In this document: positions 1-11,365 of the stretch, piece by piece | Layout of the letters: every line of letters begins with the position of its first letter | Position numbering within the stretch: position 1 is the first letter of the stretch | NCBI GenBank assembly: GCA_027574665.1 | Contig: CM050651.1 | Location: 6,697,501 to 6,761,500 of the forward strand | DNA from: Rhynochetos jubatus | Lineage: Eukaryota > Chordata > Aves > Eurypygiformes > Rhynochetidae | DNA length: 64,000 nucleotides | Direction of reading: 5' to 3' | Notes under the pieces: model-generated | The model's database searches: none | What the model was told of the DNA's origin: nothing | What the model saw: the letters and a program-made list of their open reading frames with translations, nothing else | Translations under genes and position numbers: made by a program

Positions 1-875
1 ATAATATTAATTTAGCAATTATTAGCAAAATAATTTACCTGGTTGGAAGGTCCCCTTGAGGCTAATGCAGGAAGTGGTCCAGGCGAGGAGTGGACCTCGT
101 GTAAGTGGTCCTGTAGCGAGCTGCAGGTGAGAGGCGGCTGTTCACCCAGCTCTCCTGTGCACGTACATTGTTATCTTCACGTGGGTTTGAGGGGGTTAGT
201 TAAGCTGTCAGCTTGCAAGGGAAAACTAGCGTCTTCCTCAGAAGCTTCACCTTGTCGTGGCTGGGCAGCAAGGCTGCGAACTGAGATGAAGGTACCGGCG
301 TACCCTTTTTGGGTTTCGATAGAAAGCTCTCCAAGCTGAGCAGCGCATCGTGGTGGTTTGGTGCATTCTGCGGACAGTCTGAGACATTCCTTGGCACTTC
401 ATGAAGTTACTGTTGGGTGTATCAGGTGCGTGTCAATATATGAGCTGATACAGGGAATTGCGTTGGTGACGTGTAGCAGAACTGCAGTTTTTAATAACAA
501 TTCTTACAGCATTGCAATGCCTTTTGTAAGGGAGTGTTTCTCAGGAAGCTATACAGTTCCTCACGAAGTAGGGGAGGTAGTTTACAGAAAAGCATTTTAT
601 ATTGCGTTTCACCGGGGTTTGCGGTTAGCGCAGCTCTCGTAAGCACTGAGTCAGTGTCCCGTTTGTTAGCGTAGGTGTTTCCCGTTCCTTTGCCTTGAAT
701 TCATGATCTGTTGCTGGTTTTCAGTTCGGTCCTCATTACTTTCATTTTCCATGTGAAGGTGTCTGAAACATTTTTGGCTTCTTTACCAACTTCCCAGCAG
801 CAGCTGCCAGCTTTTCCATATTCTGTGCTGCTCATTTAAGTCTGCAGTGTTTTGTTTGTGAGGTGTAATACATAT

Positions 876-1236
876 CGCAGGATCCTGGAACAGTTGGGGT
901 TGGAAGGGACCTTAAAGCCCATCCAGTTCCAACCCCCTGCCATGGGCAGGGACACCCTCCACTAGCCCAGGTTGCTCCAAGCCTCATCCAGCCTGGCCTT
1001 GGACACTCCCAGGGATGGGGCACCCACAGCTTCTCTGGGCAACCTGTCCCAGTGCCCCCCACCCTCTCTGTGAAGAACTTCTTCCTGATATCCAATCTAA
1101 ATCTCCCCACTTTCAGTTTAAACCCGTTACCCCTTGTCCTGTCGCTACCTGCTCCAACTGGTTGATACCCTCCTTATGTTGGGGGCCCCAGAACTGGACG
1201 CAGGACTCCAGGTGGGGGTCTGCCAGCTCATGTTGA
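876..1236 (-). mobile_element. CR1 LINE 3'-end fragment (antisense to SCLT1)
   Basis: Read on the minus strand, the segment contains the characteristic CR1 3' region: a remnant of the ORF2 C-terminus ([15 protein letters not shown]), then the block around CAGGTTGCCCAGAGAAGCTG, then the 3' UTR ending in GGTCCCTTCCAACC. The typical terminal ATTCTATG-type octamers are degenerate. CR1 is the dominant non-LTR retrotransposon of birds. This copy is 5'-truncated to about 360 bp, as is usual, and has no coding capacity. It is useful as an intact reference for the altered copy at 47925-48677. Confidence 0.92.
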
Positions 1237-2309
1237 GCTATATATGTATAAATAGATATATATATGCACATAGGTTGAGCTGTATGCATAAGGGAAGCAT
1301 TAAATACTTTTAAAAAATGAAGCAACATCAGTAAACGTTAGGTGATTTTTAAAGTTTAAAATTAAGAAGGAAGAGTTAATTTTGCAACCTGTAGCAGTAG
1401 AGCAGAGTGAGATTTTTTTAAATAATGTGGGAATCTAGTAGATCAGTGAAAAACCTGTAGATAGAAGATGTTGATGAGCAAATCAATATTTTCAAGCTTC
1501 ACTGAAAAGGATTCTGCCCTTTTTGGCTGTTTGGGTCAGTTCAAGTTAAACATGTAATCGTTGCCTGTAAAACTGAATTGGGAATTAAAAACCCGTGCTG
1601 GAACGCTAGGCAATGCGTTGAATACTTGTAGACTAAATTCCACTATTTTCTTCGTAAAAATACGTTAGTCTTCATTTACGGGAAGAGTTTTCTTCCCTCT
1701 AAGCATCTGACAATGCCGTAGGCTCTTGGGAGGATCTGTTAGCAGACCGCACCGTCCCCTTGCAGGAGGGCGAGGAACCGGCGTTGCCTCAGTGCGCCTG
1801 TGCCGGCAGTCAGGTCTGAAGGTAACCCAGTGGGTCGGTGCTGCCTGCAGCGCAGGTCAGGCTTCCAAATCAAAGCCTCGCTCTTGGCAGCGTCACCAGC
1901 AACCCCGGGCTCCTCTTTATTCTCTTCGGCCCTGCAAGACGTCTGGTGTGGCCGACTGAAAGGCAGCTGCTCTGGCTGGTGACCGCATCCATGCCAGATG
2001 TACTGCGAGTTCTGATGACGTTTGCTGAAGCGAACGTAGACAGCAAATATTTACAGCTATAAAACAGCTATGCAAGTGAATGATTACTGTTAAGGGTTGT
2101 AAAAAGTGGTGTAGCGCACATACTGATTTAAAGATGACTTGTCCCGAGGCTTTTCTGTTGAACTTAGGTTGTTTTTCTCTGAGAGCGTGTGTGTAAAGCG
2201 CTGCATCTGTTTACGTGTGTTCATAAACACATACAAGAACTATCATCCCTGAGGTTAAGTTGGGGGAAGTTTTAAGAAGTGAAGATGAATTTAATGCTTC
2301 CTACAGACC

Positions 2310-2653
2310 TGTACTGGGTTTGGCTGGGGTGGAATTAATTTTCTGCATAGCAGCCTGTAAGGTGCTGGGGTTGAGGTTTATGACCCAAACAGCGTTGGTA
2401 ACAGCAGTGGTGTAGCTGTCGCTCAACAGGCCTCATACAGCGTAAGGCCGTCCGTTTCTCATTCCGCTGCCCCAGCGAGGAGGCTGGTAGTGGGCAAGAA
2501 GTTTTCCCCCTTCCCTTACTAAACTGTCTTTCTCTTGACCCATGAGGTTCTTTTCACACCTGTACTCTTCCGGTTCTCTCCCCCTTGCCTCCGGCGGGGA
2601 GTGAGCGAGTAACTGGGTCAGGGCTCACCTGTCAGCCGGGTCAATCCACCTCA
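2310..2653 (+). mobile_element. Solo LTR of an avian ERVL-type endogenous retrovirus (internally deleted)
   Basis: The segment starts TGTACTGGGTTTGGCTGGGG and ends near CAATCCACCTCA, so it has TG...CA ends. Between them are blocks I recognise from avian ERVL LTRs: the start with AATTAATTTTCTGCATAGCAG, the CTGCCCCAGCGAGGAGGCTGG block, and the distal R/U5-like part with AAACTGTCTTTCTCTTGACC and CTTCCGGTTCTCTCCCCC. The middle, including the usual pre-polyadenylation segment, appears deleted near 2515. The usual ATTAAA hexamer reads ACTAAA here. The 5-bp flanks (agacc and agatg) match at only three positions, so the target duplication is uncertain. The LTR has the same orientation as SCLT1. Confidence 0.8.
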
Positions 2654-5600
2654 AGATGGAGGGACGGAAATGCTTATTAACACCTGATTGGAGATGAATT
2701 GGTTTGGTTACTCGCTGTGTTTCAGCAGGCTTGCGCCTTGGCAGCTGTACCTCTGCCAGGGGCTGAGGCTGAACCACCAATTCAGTTCTGGCCTGCAATA
2801 ACCAGTGGAAAGCAGAGAACTTGAGGGCTGAAAAGTCATCCTTCACCTCCTTCCTAGGGGTTTAAATGGAACATGGTGAGGAGACAAGTAGAGGAATTCT
2901 GTGAAACTAGTAAACTCACTTCTACAGGCTTTTTTTGTGACACAAAAAGAGCTTTGAAGTCTTGGTGAATAATTTAAAAATGTTTTATGTTCATTCATGT
3001 AGTAACTGACACTTACTTGAGTTCCTGTTTGATTTCCCCACCCCCCACCCCCCAATACGTGGAACATTACTTAAGCAACCTAAATAACCAAATTGTAATT
3101 AGGTTTAATGTTTAAAAAGTTCTTTTGATCCTCAGTTTCACTTCTCCACGAATTTGTGTAGAATTTGATAAGAAACAGAAGCTGTTGTTGCTGAGCCACA
3201 GGCTGTGGAGTTCCAGCTGCAAAGTTGGAAGCGCTGATCGCTGTCAGCTTAAATATCCCGAAACTTCAAGGGATGTAGGTGATCTGCCTTTGACAGCTGT
3301 GGTAAAATAATGGTACCAAAGAAGCTGGAGGCACTTGGCGTTTCTTGTCTTCCTTTGAAAGGCATGAGGAATACACACGCACGCCTTGAAAAGCTCTTGC
3401 TTTCACTGCAGAACTGTGAACTAGACAAACTGTCGCTATGCCCCCGCCTCAGAGGAAGAGACGGGCTAGGACGGTCCTTTTACCTGACAGCCTCGGTGTA
3501 CAGAGCTCTGCAGTCCTTCAGCCCGAGCTGAGAAGGAGGGCTGACAGCAGAGACAGAGAGCGAGATCAGCAGTACCAAAGGAGTATTTAGATTGGTAAAT
3601 TAGTAAATTGGAAGGAAACAAACTTCAGTAACAACAGGAGGGAGGACAGACTGAGAAGGGGTTGAGGAGAAAGTTCTGACAACAGAGCTGAAGCACAACC
3701 AGGGTGATCACGTCTGCCAGCACTTACTAAAAGCAACTAACGTGAAAGACTATGCAAGGGCAGACTCTTCCGTAAAATCCACCTTGACTGATCTGTGCTT
3801 ATGTTAGCTACATTAAACAGGCAAATGAAAAAGAGGTCATGATACAGGTAGGTGGTTAATCCCTTTTAATTGGTATTTCAGTATTTTTCCTAGATTTTGG
3901 TGTTCTAACCCCGAGAATGAGGAAAAGAACGGGGGTAAATTGAGGGAGAACGTGGGAGGTAAGCAGCGGCTGTACATAAACCCTTACCAGACTCCTCGCC
4001 AGTGGCCAACACGGAGAGCACGTTTTTGTGGAACGTGAATCTGGGCAGGGATGAGCAGGAGAGTCACACCGCCGAGCCAAGGGCCGTAGTCAGTCAGCTG
4101 ACCCCGATATCCACAGCACGCCCTTCTGTGGAGCAGATCTCGAAACCTGCCCGGCGGGAGAAAGGTGAGATCTTGTATCCTGGAACCTCTACAGGGAAAT
4201 GGCAGTTCTCTCCACTTTGCCATGAATATCCCTTTGGCCCGCTGGACATGGGGGTGACTGCTCAGCTCAGGTACCCTGCAGCCTGAGCTGGGGCAGGAAG
4301 AGGTGGGCAGGAGCCTGTTCTCTCCTTACAAATATCAGCTGGGCCTACAACGCAGACAGTACAGGAGGCAATCTATAAATATTGGCTTAAATGATAAAGA
4401 GGGCAGGTGCTACTGAAGTCACTTCCGTGTAACAATGCATTTCAGGAGCTTCAAAAATCTTAACGCTTTTGCTAATAATAAAAATTAATAAAAGTTAATA
4501 CTAACACGTAGTATGAGCAAGTTGTTAAATTAATAATCTTAACCATCTGCAGCTGTTGTCTGAGATACAGCTTTGGGGGGGGGAAATAAGATTTGTTGTA
4601 ACATGAACCCATTATATTTGAACAACTAACTGAATGGCTTTGGTGTTTTAATACTCATTTGGATGATAATTGCCAGGACTTAGAAAAAGGGAACCCTTGC
4701 CATCTTGTTCTTAAACTGAAACGCTTTGCTTAGTGTTTCATCTGATTGCAGCTATTTTGGGAGTCTTTGTTCCATTTTCTGCTTCTGAACCATTTCTGTG
4801 TCACAGTTAGTCCCTGACTCATCGGTAGCCATGTGTGGGCTTTGGAGTTCTCAGGTTTGTTTTCTGCAGCTGAAAAGAATCCGCCACTGAAGAATGACCT
4901 TTTTTGGTGCCTGTGTATGAAGTGCAGGCCTTCTCCTCCTCCCTGTGTCCTGTGCAGTAGTACACTGAATGAATCGCACAGCGCCTTAGGAGGAAAGAAG
5001 TTTCCTCCGTTTCCAAAACGTTATTCTTGGCTGCGCTTCTGTAAGGTTTGGCAGCCAGAGCTGCTCATTCTAAGATGTTCATTAAAGAAAAAAACTGCCG
5101 GGATGAGAGACAGCTGCAGGTACTGGCAATATACAAAATCCTTAATTACTAAGGGTAACTGAAGCATATTATGGTGTAATTCAACCGAAAAAACAGCTGG
5201 CACGTGCTGCATTTGTCATATGAGAGCTTTGCAGAACGTACACGCTACAGCTGGCGGATTTATCACCCGTCTGCCAAAACGCTAAAAGCTCACCTTTTGT
5301 TTCCGACTCCCTTAACAAAGACAGTATGGAGCAGGGACTGGTTTGATTATTCAGCAGTTGGTGTGACCGCTCAGCTTTAATGTTAAAATCTCATCGTGTG
5401 TGTTTGGGGGAGGGTTAACCATCAGAGGGAATCGGCTGTCGCGCTCAACAGCCATCTCGCTTCCTTACGCTTACGGGGTTCAACTGTTTGCTTTACATAC
5501 ATGTTCGGTGTGCTCTAATTGTAAAAGTCGTGTCTTGATCTACAGCTGTACAGGAGCACGTGAACTGCTGATGGCCTGTGCTGCAAGAATGCTAATTCCG

Positions 5601-7272
5601 CACCTCGGTGCAAGCACAGGAGCCAGACTGTTTTCAGTCACTACGGATTTGTAATTTAGAAAATTAATCTACTTGGATGGTCCTCTACGATGACGTAAAA
5701 ATAAAGGCGTTTTGTCAGAATTTAAGAATTGCCCGATTTTTCCAAGCCTTTTTTTCTTAGCCTAGTTGAACATAAGCAGCCTACACATTGTACGGAGCAG
5801 TGTCTGAATAGTAGTCTAGGGAGCATGAAAAGGAACGTAGGAAAAGATACAGTGGGAATTGTATGAAATTCCCATTTTGCTAATAAAACAGATTCTGAAA
5901 ACTGAACTTTCAAAAAAACCCCAGCTGTTCGTTAGGGCCCTGTGTTGAAAATCCTTCATCGTGAAGCTTGACATTGGTTATAGCGGACAGATTGCAATAA
6001 TAGTGTGAAGTTAGCAGACTGCCGTGCTCCTGCGATTTTAATCCATCTGTAATTCTTATATCAAAATGTTGAGGTGTGGTAATACAGGAATGACCGCTGT
6101 ACAGTTTTAACTGTGCTCTCACTTCTGCGGCAGCTAGTGAAAAGATGCTGGACTGTTCGTATGATACCTCCCTGGGACGGGTTAAAGGGGCTGGATGCTA
6201 CCAGCCGAGTATATCGCTGACCCACTTCACAGACGTATCGCAGCCTTGAATTTCAAGGGCCACACAGCAGCTTTCAGTCACACTGTCATGGAATACGAAC
6301 TCTGAGTTACTGTTGGGAACTGAATGCCATCATTGAAACACCTGATCCTCAGAAGCGCAGCCTCTGCTGTCTCCTGCACTGCCTCTGCTCCTCCAGAACG
6401 AATCAAGGCTGTAGTGTCCACTACAGTGCAGTGGTTCAGTAACAGGCAGAGCTCCCACGGGTTAGGTACCAGCTTTCCCAGCACGGTCCATGCGCTGCGT
6501 ACTCACCAAGGTGATTGTCTTTCAGCTGCTTCCAAGGTGAAACTGGTGGCACGAATCACACCAGTTGTTGTGGTGGCTGTTGCTAGTGGCGTAGGGAGTG
6601 GGCAAAGCTTAGACTGTCTTTGGGCATCCCTCTTCTTCAGTGGCTTGTGGTGACAGGAGGCAAGAACAGTTTCCTTTGAGCACCAACCCACAGATGTCTG
6701 CCGTAACCCCGATAATTGTGTCTGCAGTGCTTTACAAATTCAGGATCACTAAACTCATCCGGTATACAAAAGACTGCTGCGAAGAAGGTGGCAGTTTTCT
6801 TTTCCTCGTGATGTGTCACACACTTCCTCGCAGGTGTGGGATGATTTGGTTTTAGGCACTCGTGAACACCTTCAAAAATGCCCTCACTGAAGTCCGGTTA
6901 TGGGACGGTAATTAGAATGTTCACGGAAATACCGAACGCGCTGTGCAAACGCAGCTTGCAGTTACCGCATCTTCGGTGACGTGCCTGCAAAGTAAGATTC
7001 AGTAAGCAGGAAAAAACCCCTGTGAAACGTCAAAAGCTCTTGACAAGTCCAGTTAAACAAATCCACCTCACTCCTCTGCCGCTGCAGTCTGGAATACACG
7101 TCCTGCAGAAGTGCTAGCTGTGTAGTGCTTTTGAAATCAGCGTTTAAAGAGCAACGCTGGGGTTAAAAATACACCGTAAGCACCTACAACGCCATGAAGT
7201 ACCTGTGGAATTATATTCCAGTAACTGATGCGCTGTTGTGTGTTAACCAGCTTCTTCTCTTCTGACTAACAG

Positions 7273-7351
7273 ACGTGAGCTGAGTCAACAGAAACTTCGT
7301 AGCCAGGAGCTCGTTTCTCAGCTGGAAATGGCAAATGACAAGGCAGCTGAG
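7273..7351 (+). CDS. SCLT1: SCLT1 coding exon (third from last)
   Basis: The acceptor is AG at 7271-7272 and the donor GAG|GTAAGG is at 7351/7352. The first base completes a codon from the previous exon, and the remaining 78 bases give 26 codons beginning RELSQQKLRSQELVSQ and ending NDKAAE. The segment closely resembles the human SCLT1 stretch around QELLSQLEMANEK as I recall it. It is polar, charged coiled-coil sequence. The exon ends in phase 0 and joins in frame to 8409. Confidence 0.93.
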
Positions 7352-8408
7352 GTAAGGTGATGTGGTACAACACCTGCTTTCAGTTACACCCTGATGCCTG
7401 CACACTGGGATCTGAGCAGAACCCTGTTTAGATGAATTATGTTGCCGGTTCGGAAAAAGTTATGGATCTTTGACAGTAGTAGCCATAACCGGAAAACCCC
7501 AGTGTTCGTGCTGACTGCCGTGTTCAGATGGCAGGAATGCAGGGGAGCCTTCCTCTCAAAGTGCAAGAGAAGGTGAGGAGAGGTCATCCTTCAGGGTTAC
7601 TGACCACTCCGGCAGTTTCAGACCGTTCAGGAAATGTTCCTGCAGTCCCGCACGCCTCTGCGCGCATGCCTGCCCCTGAAAAGGAACAGGTATTGCGGCA
7701 CGGGTAAGGCAGCACGCGCAGGGAGCTGAAACGCTCAGCGTACTAGGTGTGCAGTAGAACCGGCACCGTACGCGCATGCATGCGTATCGATAGAAGCATT
7801 ATCCGTTAAGGATCAAGGGCAGGGTTGTTTGGAATGTTGGTTGTTCAGTAATTAATGGCCACTTTAGAAAACAGCTACCCTACCAGCCTCATACATCCAG
7901 GATAATAGCCAGTTCTATCTGGGGTAAGTCCTTCTGTGTCGTTTTGGTAGTGCTGTATTATTTAGAGGAGAAAAATGGGGCAGATGTGAGAATAAATGTC
8001 GGTATAAAGACTTCATACAGACTCTTTGATGAACAGAAGAAACCTGTAGGAAGATTATCATCTCATTTGTATTACCCCCTATCTCCCTTTTCCCTCTGAG
8101 TACAGCTAAAGCATTTACATTGTGAGACGGTGTAAATTAATTACCTGGATTAACGTCAGCTTCGTGCACCTTACTTCAGGCTGGTGAAAGGAGTAGAAGT
8201 TCCCCTGCACGTCACTGTGAGAGTCGCAGGGAGTCACGTTTGGGTTGGAAACTCTCGGCAGTGTGCCAGCAGCACGTCTGCGGTCCTGCTCTAGGCGGTG
8301 AACACTTCTGCTGCTGAAGTTCCTCTTGTTTTGAGCTTTCCCAGTGCAGCATGCGTGGACGCGGTAAAAAGAACTTTGCGTTCGTAATGAGGTGTTTCAT
8401 TTACACAG
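7352..8408 (+). other. SCLT1 intron
   Basis: A 1057-bp intron with a GTAAGG donor and an ACACAG acceptor. I see no repeats or genes in it. A short alternating purine-pyrimidine stretch around 7768-7792 (cgtacgcgcatgcatgcg) could favour Z-DNA. Confidence 0.75.
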
Positions 8409-8504
8409 GATACAAAGGTAGTGGCGGAGTATCAAGAATACATCAACAGGCTTCAGAGGCGGCTGAGCCAGGCAGAACAGAGGGCAGCCACGGCATCTCA
8501 GAAG
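8409..8504 (+). CDS. SCLT1: SCLT1 coding exon (penultimate)
   Basis: The acceptor is CACAG at 8404-8408 and the donor AAG|GTACGG is at 8504/8505. The exon is 96 bases, exactly 32 codons in phase 0, beginning DTKVVAEYQEYINRLQ and continuing RRLSQAEQRAATASQK. The motif NRLQRRLSQAE matches my memory of human SCLT1. The sequence is a continuous amphipathic helix consistent with the C-terminal coiled coil. Confidence 0.95.
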
Positions 8505-11094
8505 GTACGGAACTGACAGAAAGCCCATGCTGTCTGAGTGCTTTAAGCAAACTCCATTGGGGATTTCAAAACCACTCGCTTTGTGACACTCCTCAGGCAG
8601 AGGTGCTCGTGTATGTGCGTTATTAGTAAGACAGTTTTAAGAACAAGCTTGTATTCTGGCTGTGTCTGACGCACAGACCCATCAAGTGCCACCTTCTGGC
8701 AGGATGCTTAAGTGACAGTATAGATTTGTTTATGGAAGCAAATGTGATTAATTAAACTTGTGTGGCTCGAACTGTGTGAATGAAGGTGTATGATCAGTTC
8801 CATCTTCAGAAATCCCGGGGATGGCTGCACGTGGTAAAGAGCAAATGTTGTGCCGATCCCTACGCCTGTCTCCTGGGGAGCGTGCGCTAAAACAAAGCAC
8901 GTCTCGAGCTGATGGCTGGAGAACTGCCCTTCTCGCAGCGGCTGGGCAGCACAGCTGGCCTGCGGGAGTTCTGCCTGCCGGGCTTTCAGCCAGCGAGTGC
9001 CCTGGTCTGCGTGTGGCTGCACAGGGAGCAGAAGGGGGAATGGCGTGCAGTGGCTGCCGGACAGAACTGACAGTGTGGGCCTGTTGGGCCTTCAGCAGCT
9101 GCGACCTTGAGAGCCTGCTGCCGCGTCACGTGAACTCCCAGCTTCCTTCTCGTCTGTCCACGGGCATCTTCGTTAGCGTCCCCCAGCAGCTGCGTGCCCA
9201 GAGACCGCTGGAGAAGTCCTCCCCAGCGCAGTTAGCGCCAGGGGTGTGCAACAGGCACAGCAAGGCCTGTCGTGGCAGAAGTACCGAACGCTGCGCAGAC
9301 AGAATGGGAAATACGTGTGTTTTTCCAGGCCGTGGGAAGGGAGGGACGGTGTGTGCGTCTCGCTCCATAGTAAACATGCCCAGTACGCGTTTGGGCGACG
9401 CGGACGCCTTCAGACGAGGTGCGTCTGTTAGAGCCCTTTATGCGCCCCAGCCCGCCTTGTGCACCACTGTGATCACGTAACGAGCTGAACTGTTGCCGCC
9501 TTTTTCCCCTTCTCTTACCACTCGGTTCCGACTTTGAGCAGTACCAGTTGTAGGCATCAGGGGTATTGGGAGGAAAGGTTTCCCTCTCTTCAGAGGGAGA
9601 CACTTTGGGCTTTAATTGTGCAAACGCCATGCTGCCGTGATTCTGTACTGTCTCTGCTGGACAGTAGGCGGGTGGCTGTTTCCATCCAGCGAGCTTTGTG
9701 CCGCACCGTTCAAGCGCCACATCTTGATGCAGATTCTGGAGGGCTTGTAGGCGGGATTCGCTCATTTGCCGAGCAAACCTGTTAACTCAAGTTGGACTCC
9801 TGTTAAGTCAAGGTGGTCGTTCTGCCTCCTTGTTTTTTAAGTGATTTAGGAAACACACTTGCAAATCACAGATTTTTAATGTGGTTGATCCCAGGTGAGT
9901 TGCGAGAGGAAACGTTTGATCGAAACAGTCCAGTTGTGACAAAGGGCAGTTTTTCCCCCAGCAGCAGGGAATCGATGGGCATAGCTGCCAGGCTCTCTTA
10001 ACACAAGCTGTTTCCTGGCTGCAGATGCTCTGTCCTGCCAAGGTCAGCCCAGCTGGTGAAGCTTTGCTCTGAAAGAGTGGCTTACGGTGCTTTACCTCCT
10101 GCTTGTTGCATGGGTCTGTTGGGCTCTAATACTTCTGGGGTGCCATCCTCCCTTAAAAAAACATGGTCACATCGCCTTTCAGGGGAGCAAATTCCTGGCC
10201 TCGGTGCCCGTATAGGAAGGTCTTGATGTTCTGAAGACATGGGTAACTGTTCTCACCAATCTCCCTCTGTAAGAGAGATGTGAGATGTTCAGCAGCAGGG
10301 GTGCCGATGGTACTGCAGAACTGCTGTGCCCTCTTCAGGCTTGGCAGAGGTTACTGCTGTCAGGCATGGTTTCTTCGTAGGGACTTAAGAATTTCTGGGC
10401 CAGGCCCCTTCCTCTCCCCACACCAAAAAGAAATGAGACATACCAGCCCTTTTCCCGTTGAAGGCTGGAAAAAGCAACCTCCAGGAGTACTGCTACAAGA
10501 ATGTTCGCTCCTCTGAATCCGAGGAAACAAGGTGTTTATTCTCTTCTGGCTCTCAGAAGAGTGAATGTTCGTGTCCGTGCTGCCTCAGATTCAGCACGGT
10601 AACTCCCCTCTGTAGCCTGAATCTGCAGGTCCAGGGCTACTTTCTGACTTCACTGGCCATTCTCATCACACTGTCCAGCCTGCCTGCAAGATTACCTCCC
10701 ATACAGCCTACAGCTAGAAATCACCTTTTCACTGTGGTTAGTTCAATGACTATACCTCTCAGCTTATTATTAAGTAACAGTAATTTGGGAAGAAACATAA
10801 AAAATACAAGGTCATGTTTGCACAGGTTTGAAGTGTGTGCGTGCTGTGTGGATGTGTTTGAAGTGCACTCCTGCTACCTAACCGTTCATCACCTGGAACG
10901 CTTTGGGATCTGAAATAAGACACAAGCAGTAGTCATCTATAAATTGCTTTGTAAATTCTCCTGTTTGCCCCAAACTCCCACTTACCCGTGCTTGTTCCCT
11001 GTCCTTCGTGCCACCTTCCGCACTGAAGTCCTACGGACGCTTTGATCTTACAAAGAAATTACATAGGGAACTATCTGCTTGTTTTTAATTACAG
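8505..11094 (+). other. SCLT1 last intron
   Basis: A 2590-bp intron with a GTACGG donor and a TTACAG acceptor. The part 8820-9770 is relatively GC- and CpG-rich and keeps open frames on both strands (219 codons at 8821-9480 plus, 177 codons at 9232-9765 minus). Neither resembles a protein I know. I see no clear transposable element. Confidence 0.7.
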
Positions 11095-11157
11095 CTCAGC
11101 CTGATAACTACACAGAAGAAAAAGGCTGCTTCCCTGAAGGACCTGGAAAATATTTGA
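11095..11157 (+). CDS. SCLT1: SCLT1 terminal coding exon with stop codon
   Basis: The acceptor is AATTACAG ending at 11094, and the reading frame runs in phase 0 from the previous exon. Twenty codons, LSLITTQKKKAASLKDLENI, are followed by TGA at 11155-11157. The tail (LSVITVQRRKAASLMNLENI in human, as I recall) is clearly homologous, which fixes gene identity and the end of the protein. Confidence 0.95.
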   Translation, partial: LSLITTQKKKAASLKDLENI

Positions 11158-11365
11158 ACACGTGTAGCGTTCGTTCACACAGCGTTGGACCCGAGAAGAT
11201 TGCTGGAGAGGCTTCGTAAGGGAGCATTAACGGCGGATGCAGAGCAAGGCTCGTAAAGGCTTTTCTGGTTTGTTCGGGGAAGGGAGGAGGAGGAGAAGGA
11301 TACAGCGTCTGTGCGCCTGGCAGAGATTGGAGGAAGACTGCAGCAATAAAGGCCTTTGGTGTAGC
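11158..11365 (+). other. SCLT1: SCLT1 3' UTR (short, inferred)
   Basis: The 3' UTR is inferred to run from the stop codon to shortly after the AATAAA at 11345. If that signal is used, the UTR is about 200 bases. Longer forms extending into the gap towards JADE1 cannot be excluded. Confidence 0.6.
11345..11350 (+). terminator. Poly(A) signal AATAAA of SCLT1
   Basis: A canonical AATAAA lies 188 bases after the SCLT1 stop codon. It is followed within 10-40 bases by GT-rich sequence (tttggtgtag, acagtgtg), the expected downstream element. Cleavage would be near 11365. Confidence 0.65.

Larger units (their letters stand above)
1..7272 (+). other. SCLT1 intron (partial)
   Basis: No exon was recognised. 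The interval contains a CR1 tail on the minus strand (876-1236), an ERVL-type LTR on the plus strand (2310-2653) and otherwise unique sequence of mixed composition. The 3' border at 7271-7272 is AG preceded by a short pyrimidine-rich tract (cttcttctcttctgac). Confidence 0.7.
1..11365 (+). other. SCLT1: SCLT1 gene, 3' part (last three coding exons and 3' UTR)
   Basis: The 5' part of the gene lies outside the window to the left. Three exons with consensus splice borders spell the C-terminus of sodium channel and clathrin linker 1: 7273-7351, 8409-8504 and 11095-11157. The protein is a long coiled coil of the centriole distal appendages, needed for ciliogenesis, and was first described as a linker between the Nav1.8 sodium channel and clathrin (family knowledge). 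The last 79 or so residues seen here are rich in Q, E, K and R with heptad-like spacing, as expected for a coiled coil, and end in the short tail LENI that I recall from human SCLT1. The gene converges on JADE1, the arrangement I remember for human 4q28. I read 1-7272 for earlier exons and could not recognise one, so this stretch is taken as intron. Confidence 0.93.

Noticed and set aside
2305..2658. Target-site duplication of the SCLT1-intron LTR
   Set aside because: The 5-bp flanks match at only three positions, too weak to claim.
4002..4286. Possible extra SCLT1 exon with a donor-like GAAAG|GTGAGA at 4166
   Set aside because: The translation does not resemble SCLT1 or a coiled coil, and no matching acceptor and phase were found.
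1..7272. Search for the SCLT1 exon preceding 7273
   Set aside because: No segment encoding the expected conserved coiled-coil residues upstream of RELSQQK was found, so the exon is probably left of the window.
8821..9480. 219-codon plus-strand frame as a new gene
   Set aside because: It is intronic, has no family resemblance and is contradicted by an overlapping minus-strand frame in the same GC-rich patch. It is kept only as a low-interest observation.
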